Origin: Nostoc sp. NMS9 | Lineage (GTDB): Bacteria > Cyanobacteriota > Cyanobacteriia > Cyanobacteriales > Nostocaceae | DNA: 64,000 bases | NCBI RefSeq assembly: GCF_017114995.1 | Contig: NZ_JABXKL010000092.1 | Coordinates: 1-64,000 of the forward strand | Reading direction: 5' to 3' | Shown: piece after piece, positions 43,285 to 52,114 of the stretch | How the letters are laid out: each line of letters begins with the position of its first letter | Position numbering within the stretch: the first letter of the stretch is position 1 | Notes under the pieces: generated by a model | Seen by the model: the letters and a program-made list of their open reading frames with translations, nothing else | Database searches by the model: none | Told to the model about the DNA's origin: nothing | Program-made: the position numbers and the translations under genes

Positions 43285-43404
43285 TGTTGCGATCGCTCCT
43301 CTTTTAAAGATAAATACACCACTGGAAAACATAAAACTTTCGTAGGGGCGCAAGGCCTTGTGCCCCTACTGTCTATTGCATCCACACGTAAATCACTATA
43401 TTTT

Positions 43405-44388
43405 TCATTTGACATATCCCTGAGCAACAAACCAATCCACAGCATCTTTGAGTGCGACCTTTAGCGAAGATTGGGGTAGACCCAACTCTCGTACAGCCTT
43501 TGAAGCATTGTAATACATAGGTTGTTTCGCCATCCGAACGCCATCCAATGGTACTGAGGGCGATTTACCCAGTGGTGCGAGAATCTTTTCATCTACCCAA
43601 GCAACACTAAGGGGCAGCCAAGCGGGTACTGTTCGTTGAGGTGCGCCCAGACCTGTGATATCGGCGAGTTGTTCGAGTAGTTGCTTGAGAGTGAGATTTT
43701 GATGACCTAAGATATAGCGATCGCCAGATTTACCCCGTTGCAAAGCCAGTAAATGCCCCCATGCCACATCCCGCACGTCGATAAAATTTAGACCAGTATC
43801 CAAGTAAAAAGGCATTTGCCGTCGTAAAAACCGCAATATTATATCACCCGTCGGGGTAGGTTTGATATCCAACGAGCCAATGGGGCTGCTGGGATTGACA
43901 ATAACTACTTCCTGACCTGTAGCAACGGCTTGGATGGCTTCTTGTTCAGCCAGAAACTTAGACTTTTTGTAGTCACCTACCAACTTTTCTAAGGGACTCT
44001 GATGTGTTTCATCAACAACTTCCCCAGATGATCCTACCCCAATCGCTGCCACTGAACTTGTGTAGACAGTGCGCTCAATGTTAGCCTTGCGACCTGCTGC
44101 CAATACATTGCGCGTACCCAGGACATTGTGACGGTGGAGTAATTCACGGTCTGTTTGCCACAGGGAATAATGGGCTGCTACATGAAATAGGTATTGACAA
44201 CCTGCCATTTGTTGCCAGAGATTTGGATCGTTCAAATCGCCTTTGACAATTTCCACCTCTAAACCGCGTAGATTCTCCAAATTGCTGCTATGGCGTACCA
44301 GTACTTTGACTGCATATCCTTGCTGTAGGAGCAACCGTACCAAATGAGCACCAATAAAACCCGTACCCCCCGTGACAAAAACCTGCAT
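43405..44388 (-). CDS. hpnA: Hopanoid-associated sugar epimerase HpnA
   Basis: An NAD-dependent short-chain/epimerase family protein of 327 residues. The Rossmann motif VTGGTGFIGAHLVRLLLQ is at the very start, YKKSKFLAEQEA is the YxxxK active site, and VIVNPSSPIGSLDIKPTPTG is the typical HpnA block. The ATG at 44388 shares one base with the stop of the upstream RND gene (TGATG), so the two are translationally coupled. The longer frame upstream is repeat translation (EEGEQGSKGAGGK) and is not part of the protein. The exact reaction in hopanoid head-group synthesis is not established. Confidence 0.9.
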   Translation of the reverse strand: MQVFVTGGTGFIGAHLVRLLLQQGYAVKVLVRHSSNLENLRGLEVEIVKGDLNDPNLWQQMAGCQYLFHVAAHYSLWQTDRELLHRHNVLGTRNVLAAGRKANIERTVYTSSVAAIGVGSSGEVVDETHQSPLEKLVGDYKKSKFLAEQEAIQAVATGQEVVIVNPSSPIGSLDIKPTPTGDIILRFLRRQMPFYLDTGLNFIDVRDVAWGHLLALQRGKSGDRYILGHQNLTLKQLLEQLADITGLGAPQRTVPAWLPLSVAWVDEKILAPLGKSPSVPLDGVRMAKQPMYYNASKAVRELGLPQSSLKVALKDAVDWFVAQGYVK

Positions 44389-47102
44389 CAACTTGCCCCC
44401 TGCTCCCTTGCTTCCCTGCTCCCCCTCTTCTGAAACCGGGGAAACCAATCATCCAAAATGGTGTAAACTACTGGCACAACAATCAAACTGAGAATAGTTG
44501 AAGTTACTAGTCCACCTGCGATCGCTACAGCCATAGGCGATCGCAATTCCGAACCAGCACCCAAACCTAGAGCGATCGGCAGCATCCCTAAAATCGTGGA
44601 GGCCGTGGTCATCATAATTGGTCTGAGGCGCACTAGTCCGGTATTAAGGATCGCCTCGGTACGGTCTAAGCCAGCGTTGCGTAACTGGTTGATATAATCT
44701 ACAAGCAAAATGGCATTTTTATTTGCCAGCCCTAGCAAAAAGACGAAACCGATCAGTGAGATCATGCCAAAGTCGCTCTTGGTAATCAGTAGCGCTAACA
44801 TCGCCCCCACTAGTGCTAAAGGCAAAGAGACACCAATAACTAAAGGGTCTACCCAGCTTTTGAACAGCAAAATTAGTACCACAACAATACACAGCGCAGA
44901 TAGAGCTAAAGTACTGCCGAAACTGCTAAAAACCTTACTTTGGTTAGCAGAGTCTCCCCCTAAATTTAAAGAAACATTAGACGGTAACACCGCGTTTGCT
45001 TCAGCTACCACTTTGTCAGTGGCATCACCCAAAGACAGATCCTTGCCAAGATTAGCACTGATGTAGGCCACCCGCTGATTATTCAAACGCTCGATCTGAA
45101 AAACCGTACCCTGTGGATTCGTTTCACCTGTAACTGTAACATCAGCGAATCCCGGTAGCCTTTGAATCCTTTCTTTAATAGCTTTGACTGCTTTGCTCAA
45201 AGCTTGGAGGTTATCACCTTGCAATGCTATTTGCAGGGGTTTTTGACCGCCGGAATCGACAAATTGAATATCTTCAACACTAGTAGTTACCCCAGAAAGA
45301 GTAGGTAATGAGGAGCGCAATTGGTCTTGTAATTCCGCAGTTGTGATTGTGCGGTTTTCCTTTAACTTTACATATAGTGTCCCTTTATTTGGTTCACCCT
45401 CACGAGAACCAACAGTGGTAAATACCGTTTCAACTGCCGATGATTTTCTGACTACATTTTCTAGTTTTTTCGCAATCTCTAGAGAATCATTTAAAGGGTT
45501 GGGAATTTGAGACTGGGGACTAGGATTTCTCCCCTGCTCCCCTGCCCCTCTGCCCCTCTGCCCTTCTCCTCCACTAGGAATACTCGGCAAAGGAGCCGTA
45601 TAAGCAATATTAAATTCGCCGCGATCAAGTTTGGGAATAAACCCTTTGGGAATTAGTGGAATCAGTGCTATCCCTGCAATGAAGCTGAGTACAGCTAACC
45701 CGATAACTATCTTTCGGTGATTTAAAGACCAACTCAACAAATTTCTGTAAGATTGGGTAAATGCCACCCAGATTTTTGCTTCTCGACGCGGGGAGAGCGA
45801 GGATTTAGGTTTCAGCCAGTAGATAGCCAGAACTGGAGATAAAGTCCGAGCAACTAGCATAGAAGCGAGCATCGCGGCTGAAACAGTGATACCGAAAGGC
45901 TTGAAGAACTGACCTATCACACCACCCATTAAACCTATAGGTAGAAAAACTGCTACTGCTGTCAAAGTGGCGGCGGTGACTGTCAACCCAATCTCATTTG
46001 TCGCTAAAAGCGCTGCTTGACGAGGAGTTTCTCCATCTTCAACGTGTCGCATGATGTTTTCTACATCCACGATCGCATCATCAACAATGCTACCAATCAC
46101 CAAAGCTAAAGCCAGCAGGGTGATTGTTTCCAGGTTGAAGCCAAAAATCGCCATGACGATAAATGTCGCCAACAAGGACGTAGGAATCGCCAAGGCAGAG
46201 ATCAGAGTTGCCCGCCAATTCCATAAAAAAGGAAAAATCACTACGATAGACAACAAGACTGCTTCCAGCAAAGCATCAATTGTTGACTGGGTGGCTTGGC
46301 GGATATATTCTGCTTGAGTGGCAGCTAAGGTGAGTTTGACATCTTTGAGGGTAGAGCGTAGCCTTTGAACTTCTTTCTCAACTTTACTCACTACTTCCAA
46401 AGTATTAGCACTACCGCGTTTGATTACCTGAAATGCGAGTGCATCTTGACCGTTAAACCTGACTAATGTCGCCCCACCTTGGGGGAGAGCCGTTGCACTC
46501 GCATTTGCTGGATTTACCAGAGGAGTCGCCGTAGCAGCGCCAAGTAGTGAGACTTTGAGAACTCCTGGTAATTTAGCGATCGCACTGACAATCTCATCTT
46601 GCGCTAACTTCGTCAAATCTTTGAGATTCCGTGTAGGACTTTCTATGGCATAACTAATGGCGGCTGACTCGTTTAGATTCAGAGGAATAATTTTAGAAGT
46701 TCCTCCTTGAGGTAGAGTCAACTGCTTGAGGGCAGTTTCAACCTTTTTGGTCGATGTTTCTAAATTCGTCCCAACGGCAAAAGAAAGGGCAACAGCTGTT
46801 TGACTAGGATAGGTTGATGAGCGAATATTCTCCAGTCCTTCTAGAGAGCGGAGGCGTTCTTCTAGGGGTTTGGTGAGCTTCATTTCTGTATCCAGGGCAG
46901 TTGTCAGGGGAGCTGTAGCATTCACAACCACTACTGGAAAGGTAATATCTGGAAACAAGGCATACTTAAGGGAACTGAAAGCTAGAACACCAGCTACCGT
47001 TACGGCAATCCAAAAACTCACCGTCAGCCACGAAAATTGAATTGCCAATTTGGAAATATTGAAGAGTTCTCGTGCGGATTTGGAGTTATGAAGCTTTACC
47101 AT
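44388..47102 (-). CDS. RND-family (HAE1 type) efflux permease
   Basis: An inner-membrane pump of 904 residues with the AcrB fold: two halves, each with a large periplasmic loop and six helices. Helix 4 carries LALALVIGSIVDDAIVDVENI with the proton-relay aspartates, and GLANKNAILLVDYINQLR is the matching block of the second half. It is shorter than AcrB (about 1050) because the periplasmic loops are reduced. A repeat-derived segment (GEGQRGRGAGEQGRN, about residues 510-535) interrupts the second periplasmic loop, and the C-terminus KRGSREAREQGAS is also repeat-like. It is translationally coupled to hpnA. Inferred role: export or trafficking of a lipid-related substrate, possibly hopanoids, as the RND protein HpnN does elsewhere. 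Confidence 0.87.
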   Translation of the reverse strand: MVKLHNSKSARELFNISKLAIQFSWLTVSFWIAVTVAGVLAFSSLKYALFPDITFPVVVVNATAPLTTALDTEMKLTKPLEERLRSLEGLENIRSSTYPSQTAVALSFAVGTNLETSTKKVETALKQLTLPQGGTSKIIPLNLNESAAISYAIESPTRNLKDLTKLAQDEIVSAIAKLPGVLKVSLLGAATATPLVNPANASATALPQGGATLVRFNGQDALAFQVIKRGSANTLEVVSKVEKEVQRLRSTLKDVKLTLAATQAEYIRQATQSTIDALLEAVLLSIVVIFPFLWNWRATLISALAIPTSLLATFIVMAIFGFNLETITLLALALVIGSIVDDAIVDVENIMRHVEDGETPRQAALLATNEIGLTVTAATLTAVAVFLPIGLMGGVIGQFFKPFGITVSAAMLASMLVARTLSPVLAIYWLKPKSSLSPRREAKIWVAFTQSYRNLLSWSLNHRKIVIGLAVLSFIAGIALIPLIPKGFIPKLDRGEFNIAYTAPLPSIPSGGEGQRGRGAGEQGRNPSPQSQIPNPLNDSLEIAKKLENVVRKSSAVETVFTTVGSREGEPNKGTLYVKLKENRTITTAELQDQLRSSLPTLSGVTTSVEDIQFVDSGGQKPLQIALQGDNLQALSKAVKAIKERIQRLPGFADVTVTGETNPQGTVFQIERLNNQRVAYISANLGKDLSLGDATDKVVAEANAVLPSNVSLNLGGDSANQSKVFSSFGSTLALSALCIVVVLILLFKSWVDPLVIGVSLPLALVGAMLALLITKSDFGMISLIGFVFLLGLANKNAILLVDYINQLRNAGLDRTEAILNTGLVRLRPIMMTTASTILGMLPIALGLGAGSELRSPMAVAIAGGLVTSTILSLIVVPVVYTILDDWFPRFQKRGSREAREQGAS
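45496..45575 (-). repeat. Dispersed repeat inserted in-frame in the RND pump gene
   Basis: CTCCCCTGCTCCCCTGCCCC, followed by CTCTGCCCCTCTGCCC, is the GGGGCAG repeat family. On the coding strand it encodes a Gly/Arg/Gln-rich stretch in a periplasmic loop without breaking the frame. Confidence 0.7.
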
Positions 47103-47532
47103 CTTGGAAAATTATCGTGTGGATGACACAATTATTTAGTCATGCTACAGCAATCATCTTCGGTTTGCGAATTTTGGTTACAAGAGGAGGCAGGAGGCAG
47201 AGGGCAGGAGACACAAACCGTACTGGCTTCTTTTGTATTTTGTGCTGTCCGTCTTGATACAATTCTTTTTTTTAAACTGCGGCTCTATACTCAGAACTAA
47301 AGTTTTCAATCATACTTCTTTCTTCCTGCCTCCTAAATGGCAATATTACTTATTGTCACTCAGATATGACCCAATCTTTAATGCAAGCAGTAATTAGTGG
47401 TTAGGCAGCGACGGTGAGCGATCCTATTTTACAAACTGCGACGCCGAACAGCCCGTCGTAGACATCGCTCTCTAAGGTAAAGAAGAATCGCGCCACGCCT
47501 ATCTACTTTAAACATTAATTGACCGTTAAAAC
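47103..47532. repeat. Repeat-rich divergent spacer, hopanoid genes
   Basis: A 430-base region between the minus-strand RND-hpnA-hpnH genes and the plus-strand nucleosidase gene. It contains GAGGAGGCAGGAGGCAGAGGG and its partial complement TTCCTGCCTCCTAAATGG, and the dispersed GCCCGTCGTAGACATCGCT segment also present near 55890. The promoters of both divergent units must lie here but cannot be assigned. Confidence 0.5.
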
Positions 47533-48243
47533 TTGAAACTATCGAGAGAGCTAGTGCCTAATTTTTTGCCCATCAACACAATTCTGGTGCCTCAAGGAGC
47601 AGAATATAAAGCTGTGTGTCGTGGATTAAGCGGTATTACTGCCTCCATCCCAACGGTAGTAGCCATACCTGTTGGGATGAAGCCTTTACTCAAATACCTG
47701 CAACAAGGACAATTTCTGACTCCAAAATCCAGAGTGCTGATTATGGGTATATGTGCCAGCTTGAGCGATCGCCACACAGTTGGTGATATTGTGCTCTATC
47801 AAGATTGTGTCTATCAGGGGAAGCACCAAGAATGCGATCGCACTTTTACAGCACAATTGCACTCTTCAATATCAGAAAAAGTATCTTTGGTCAAGTCACT
47901 GACAAGCGATCGCGTAATTTGGTCTGCGCCCGAAAAACGTCGTTTAGGTGAGACTTTGGCGGCTGATGTTGTTGATATGGAAGGATTTACCGCTTTAGAA
48001 TTTTTCAATGCGGCTGGGGTGTCTGTGGCAATGCTGCGAGTAGTCAGCGACGATTGTCAGCATAATATCCCCGATCTCACACCAGCAATTAACTCTGATG
48101 GCTCTCTAAACCCTTTTCCGTTAGCGATTGCAATGCTTCGACAACCTTTTGCCGCTACTCGGTTGATTCGAGGTTCATTAACAGCATTAAAGGTGTTAGA
48201 GCAAGTTACAAATCTGCTTTTTTCAGGCTCTAGAAATCAATAA
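47533..48243 (+). CDS. hpnG: HpnG-like nucleosidase/phosphorylase
   Basis: A protein of 236 residues of the purine-nucleoside phosphorylase/MTA-SAH nucleosidase fold. ILVPQGAEYKAV opens the fold, GICASLSD is the nucleoside-binding loop, and VVDMEGFTALEF carries the DMEG motif that binds the ribose. In hopanoid-producing bacteria HpnG removes adenine from adenosylhopane, acting directly after HpnH. The divergent position next to hpnH-hpnA makes this the likely function, but the sequence alone would also fit a general nucleosidase. The start is uncertain: TTG 47533 or GTG 47554, the latter with GAGAG upstream. Confidence 0.72.
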   Translation: MKLSRELVPNFLPINTILVPQGAEYKAVCRGLSGITASIPTVVAIPVGMKPLLKYLQQGQFLTPKSRVLIMGICASLSDRHTVGDIVLYQDCVYQGKHQECDRTFTAQLHSSISEKVSLVKSLTSDRVIWSAPEKRRLGETLAADVVDMEGFTALEFFNAAGVSVAMLRVVSDDCQHNIPDLTPAINSDGSLNPFPLAIAMLRQPFAATRLIRGSLTALKVLEQVTNLLFSGSRNQ

Positions 48244-48691
48244 TCTGTTGTGTCTTTATAGCAATTTTTAGATAAACAGCTATGCAGTGGGGGCATAGCA
48301 AAGCTGTGCCCTTACAAAATATAGCAATTCTAAATCATTTGTGAAAATATATCTTTACCCTATTTGCATTCTCTGTGTCTCTGCCGTTAGTTATAAAAAA
48401 TGATTTCTCACTAATAAAATCGAATTGGTATATATTTTTTCCTCTTATATCATTTGAAGACAAACTAATAAAATTCAACCTGATGTAGGTATTTATTATG
48501 AAATTGTTTCTGGATAAGTTTTACATAAACTTTATCTTTAAACATATAAATAGAAACCTAGATTGGGAAGCATAATATATAACCTTATCAGGGTTGGGTT
48601 CCATGAGAGCTAATTCCACCGAATTGGAAACAAAAAATACCCTTTTGCCGAAATAGCTCGGAACTAATTTACCAACTATCGAACAGAATTT
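48244..48691. other. Intergenic leader of the GGDEF-EAL gene, no gene seen
   Basis: A 448-base AT-rich spacer. CCACCGAATTGGAAACA near 48617 prompted a check for a c-di-GMP riboswitch, but the conserved GEMM core is absent. No terminator is clear. Confidence 0.4.
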
Positions 48692-50392
48692 ATGAAGCTC
48701 AATCTATACTCGTTTCTAGCTAGTTTTCCATTACTCAAAAAAAGTTACACCGCTAAAATCATGTTGGTGGCATTTTTGGGTACTCACATACCACTTCTAA
48801 GCTTACTCTTGAGTTTCGTTATCTCAAACTCCTATTCCTTGGAGATGGCGATTCGAGTTATGCTTATTGCTCTGTTGGCTACCTTAGCGGGTACAGCCGC
48901 CACCCTCTACGCACTACACCACCTCCTCAAACCGGTTATTTTGACATCTGCGGCATTGCAAAATTATCTAAACACCAAAACCTTACCTGAATTGCCCACA
49001 GAATTTGCTGATGAAGCCGGTACATTGATGGCGGATACTTCACAAACTCTTTACAAATTAGATGAGTTAATTCATTACATCAGTAATTATGACGATCTAA
49101 CTGGATTGCCCAATCGTGATTTATTTCGCGATCGCCTCCATCAGACTCTATCTCAACCTGAAAATAACCAGCGCTTTGTAGCCGTCTTTTTACTGGGTAT
49201 TGATGATTTCACTCCTATGAGTCATGGTTTGGAGCATGAAACAACAAATTTGTTGTTAAGAGCAGTTGCTCAGAGGTTATTACTCTGCATGGCACAAACA
49301 GATATTCTTGCCCATTTGAGTGGAGATGAATTTGCCATTGCCCGCATGGACATTGTTTCTTTTGAAAGTGTAATCAAGCTATCACAGATGCTGTTAAGTA
49401 CCCTGAGCAAAGCCTTTTCTATAAAAGGGAACTTGATTCATATCACCGCCAGCATCGGTATCACAATTAATGGAATAAATGAGCCTAATAGCGTAGATCA
49501 ACTTTTGCAGCAGGCTCATATAGCACTGTACCAAGCAAAGCAACAAGGGCGTAGCAAATACCAATTCTATTCACCGGAAATAAATGCTCAGTTGCAGGAG
49601 CGAATAAGCTTAGAAAATGAATTACATGGAGCGCTTGCTCGCAACGAAATGCTGGTTTATTATCAACCTCTGATTGATTTACACAGCGGACAAATTACAG
49701 CTATGGAAGCTTTGGTTCGCTGGCAGCATCCTACATTAGGTTTGGTTTCGCCAGTAAAGTTTATTCCCATTGCTGAAGCCAATGGTTTGATCCTACCGAT
49801 TGGTGAATGGGTCTTGCGAACTGCTTGTGCTCAAAACCGTGCTTGGCAGCTTGCTGGATTTAACCCAATTCGGATATCTGTAAATCTGTCAGCCCGACAG
49901 TTTGAACTACCGAATCTGGTTGAGGTCGTTAGCCAAATTCTTGAGGAGACTGGACTCCAAGTATCTCACCTAGAATTAGAAGTGACAGAAAGCTTCTTGA
50001 TGGCTGATATGGAGCGATCGGTTAAAACCTTAAAACAATTACGAGAACTAGGTATATGCTTGGCTCTAGATGACTTCGGTACTGGTTATTCCTCCCTTAA
50101 CTACTTGAAGCGGTTTCCCGTGAATATGCTCAAGATCGATCGATCCTTTGTACAGGATGTCACGTCCAATGCTGATAGTGCCGCCGTCACTAATGCGATT
50201 ATTGCCCTGGCAAAAAGCCTGCGGTTGAACATTACGGCAGAGGGTGTGGAAACCCAAGAACAGCTTGACTACCTGAAAATGCTGGGATGTGATGAAGGTC
50301 AGGGTTACTACTTCAGTTGTCCTGTGCCCGCCGATCTAATTACCCCGATGTTGCAGAAAACTTCTCAGCAGATGGAGAAAATTCCAGCATAA
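48692..50392 (+). CDS. Membrane-bound GGDEF-EAL protein, probable c-di-GMP phosphodiesterase
   Basis: A protein of 566 residues with two N-terminal membrane helices (about 20-45 and 52-78), a HAMP-like linker, a GGDEF domain (about 125-285) and an EAL domain (about 300-555). The diguanylate cyclase site reads LSGDEF instead of GGDEF, so synthesis may be weak or lost. The EAL site is intact: MEALVRW (E-A-L), NLSARQF, EVTES, ALDDFGTG and AEGVE. It therefore most likely degrades c-di-GMP, with the GGDEF domain possibly regulatory. The signal sensed by the short periplasmic part is unknown. Confidence 0.87.
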   Translation: MKLNLYSFLASFPLLKKSYTAKIMLVAFLGTHIPLLSLLLSFVISNSYSLEMAIRVMLIALLATLAGTAATLYALHHLLKPVILTSAALQNYLNTKTLPELPTEFADEAGTLMADTSQTLYKLDELIHYISNYDDLTGLPNRDLFRDRLHQTLSQPENNQRFVAVFLLGIDDFTPMSHGLEHETTNLLLRAVAQRLLLCMAQTDILAHLSGDEFAIARMDIVSFESVIKLSQMLLSTLSKAFSIKGNLIHITASIGITINGINEPNSVDQLLQQAHIALYQAKQQGRSKYQFYSPEINAQLQERISLENELHGALARNEMLVYYQPLIDLHSGQITAMEALVRWQHPTLGLVSPVKFIPIAEANGLILPIGEWVLRTACAQNRAWQLAGFNPIRISVNLSARQFELPNLVEVVSQILEETGLQVSHLELEVTESFLMADMERSVKTLKQLRELGICLALDDFGTGYSSLNYLKRFPVNMLKIDRSFVQDVTSNADSAAVTNAIIALAKSLRLNITAEGVETQEQLDYLKMLGCDEGQGYYFSCPVPADLITPMLQKTSQQMEKIPA

Positions 50393-50765
50393 GGGGATGC
50401 CTAAGCCAGAAAATACACCCCTGATAACGTTTCACTTGAATTTTGCTAGAAATGGTTATCAGGGGGCAAGTTAAGGAGGCAGCTATGCTGAATCCCCATA
50501 AATAAATTTAGACTGACGCCGTGAGCCTCAGCCGAACGGAGATTTAACAAGGACGCTGTATTTCTTGCGCCTACTTAATAAAATACATATTTTTTTTTGT
50601 TTTTCATAAATAAATTTAGTTGCTCTGAGAGCATTTTGCCTCCAAAGAAAATTCTTTTCTAAAACCTCCTGCCTCCTGCCCCCTGCCTCCTGCCTCCTAA
50701 CTCCTGCCTTTCTTCGGTGACATGAGCAGAGAAATCCAGGATTAATGAGGCGAATAAAAGGTAAT
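50393..50765. repeat. Repeat-containing spacer
   Basis: At about 50663-50705 there is CTCCTGCCTCCTGCCCCCTG and related tracts (GGGGCAG family). CATAAATAAATTTAG occurs twice (about 50503 and 50608) and also near 25861. AGGAGGCAGCTATG at about 50475 looks like a ribosome site, but its frame ends after six codons. No gene is supported. Confidence 0.5.
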
Positions 50766-51437
50766 TTATTTTGAAACTGTGGAAAGCTTTGCAACCATGT
50801 GAGCACGAGATGAAACCTCAAGCTTGCGAAACATCCTTTTTAAGGCTTGCTTGACAGAGTTTTCAGTAATCCAAAGTTCAGCACTAATTTCTGCATTGGT
50901 TTGTCCTTGAGCCACCAAGGAAGCAATTTGCATTTCACGAGGCGTTAAACACTTTGTCTGTAATAGTGGTTGTTGCAATTGCGCTATTGCCACCCAAGTA
51001 GAAATGTGCAGACAAACCGCACTCAAATCTGTAAGATTTTGTGAATCAAATGCAGGCATTCCTTGCTGACGCGTCAAACCTACCACACCCACTAACTCAC
51101 CATTGCTGACAATTGGCCCTGCCATGACGTGCCAGTGATCGGCACGAGGACAAATCAATTTCCATGTTTTAGGTTCTACTACCAAAGCTTCATGAACAGG
51201 GGCATGGCGTTCTAGCAAGTAGCGTGCAACTGGATTGTGTTGAGGTGATAATGCAATTTGCAGTGCTTTTTGAATCTTGCTGTCAACTAAAGAAATTTGG
51301 GCAAAGAAAAATAGCCCACATCGTGTAGCTGAAAAATACTCACTCATTTCTGCGGATATGTGCGATCGCAAAGTTTGTTCATCTTGAGCTTGAGCAATTC
51401 CATGAAATAGAGCTTGTAAGGCAACCATGATTTGCAA
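50766..51437 (-). CDS. GAF-LuxR family transcriptional regulator
   Basis: A regulator of 223 residues. The N-terminal 145 or so residues form a GAF-like sensor (FFFAQISLVD, GPIVSNGELVGVVGLTRQ). The C-terminal LuxR-type HTH is LTPREMQIASLVAQGQTNAEI with the recognition helix in ITENSVKQALKRMFRK. There is no response-regulator receiver, so it senses through the GAF part. It is divergent from the DUF6220-rhodanese pair and could control it. This is inference from position. The start may be 51437 or the second ATG at 51428. Confidence 0.85.
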   Translation of the reverse strand: MQIMVALQALFHGIAQAQDEQTLRSHISAEMSEYFSATRCGLFFFAQISLVDSKIQKALQIALSPQHNPVARYLLERHAPVHEALVVEPKTWKLICPRADHWHVMAGPIVSNGELVGVVGLTRQQGMPAFDSQNLTDLSAVCLHISTWVAIAQLQQPLLQTKCLTPREMQIASLVAQGQTNAEISAELWITENSVKQALKRMFRKLEVSSRAHMVAKLSTVSK

Positions 51438-51641
51438 AGTGTACTCGTTCGAGGTCTAGGCGCAGTATCGCAACCAGACTTATCTTAGCTTTAGTCACAT
51501 CAAACCGCTTCGCGGAGTCATTAGTTATTAGTCCTTAGTTTTTCGCCCACTCTGTTGCGAGGTATGTACCAAAAAACTCTTTATTAATGACTAATGACCA
51601 ATGACCAATGACTAATTTGTTTGGTTTTTGGATTACTTTAC

Positions 51642-52058
51642 ATGACTGTAAATTCTGGCATTGATGACACACAGATATCCGAGCGCTGGATTCAAATCAG
51701 TTTTTTGATCGCAGCAGTGCTTTTCAATCTCTGTTTAATAATTCAAATATTCAGTGTTGGACTGGCTTACTTTTACAACTCTGATTGGTGGAACCTACAT
51801 ATTTGGCTAGTGCGAGGATATGGCGGACTCTCACTAATTTTGTTGATATGGGTGTTTTTAATTCCGTTTCCTCGAAGAGTCCGAAACCTTACAGCAAGTA
51901 TGCCAGTGCTGCTGGGACTGCAATTTCTCACAATTCACTTGCATTCTTTGCCTTTAGCAGTATTTCACCCACTCATCGGCTTTTCCTTATTCTCTATTTC
52001 CACAACCTTAGTGCATCGGACATCGCACATCGTATTTCCCAACTACAACCAAGACTAA
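51642..52058 (+). CDS. DUF6220-type membrane protein
   Basis: A membrane protein of 138 residues with four predicted helices (about 18-42, 57-75, 85-105 and 112-130), and WWNLHIWLVRGYG and HLHSLPLAVFHPLIGF between them. Conserved histidines in IHLHSLPLAVFHP could bind a metal or heme. The pattern is that of the small DUF6220 family. I chose the ATG at 51642. A TTG at 51621 would add seven residues. It is followed by a rhodanese gene 57 bases later, so the two are probably cotranscribed. Confidence 0.75.
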   Translation: MTVNSGIDDTQISERWIQISFLIAAVLFNLCLIIQIFSVGLAYFYNSDWWNLHIWLVRGYGGLSLILLIWVFLIPFPRRVRNLTASMPVLLGLQFLTIHLHSLPLAVFHPLIGFSLFSISTTLVHRTSHIVFPNYNQD

Positions 52059-52114
52059 ATCGTTGAGGAAACACAAGTTTCAATTCTTTTCGCACTATTA
52101 CAGGAGAAATAAAA

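Noticed and set aside
43285..43353. N-terminal extension of hpnH
   Set aside because: The extra 23 residues are not typical of HpnH, and the family start MAVNLQQALD is present at 43284.
44389..44448. N-terminal extension of hpnA
   Set aside because: It encodes only a repeat-derived peptide, and the Rossmann motif needs the start at 44388, which also overlaps the upstream stop.
48601..48691. Possible c-di-GMP riboswitch before the GGDEF-EAL gene
   Set aside because: The conserved GEMM core sequences and tetraloop-receptor pattern are absent.
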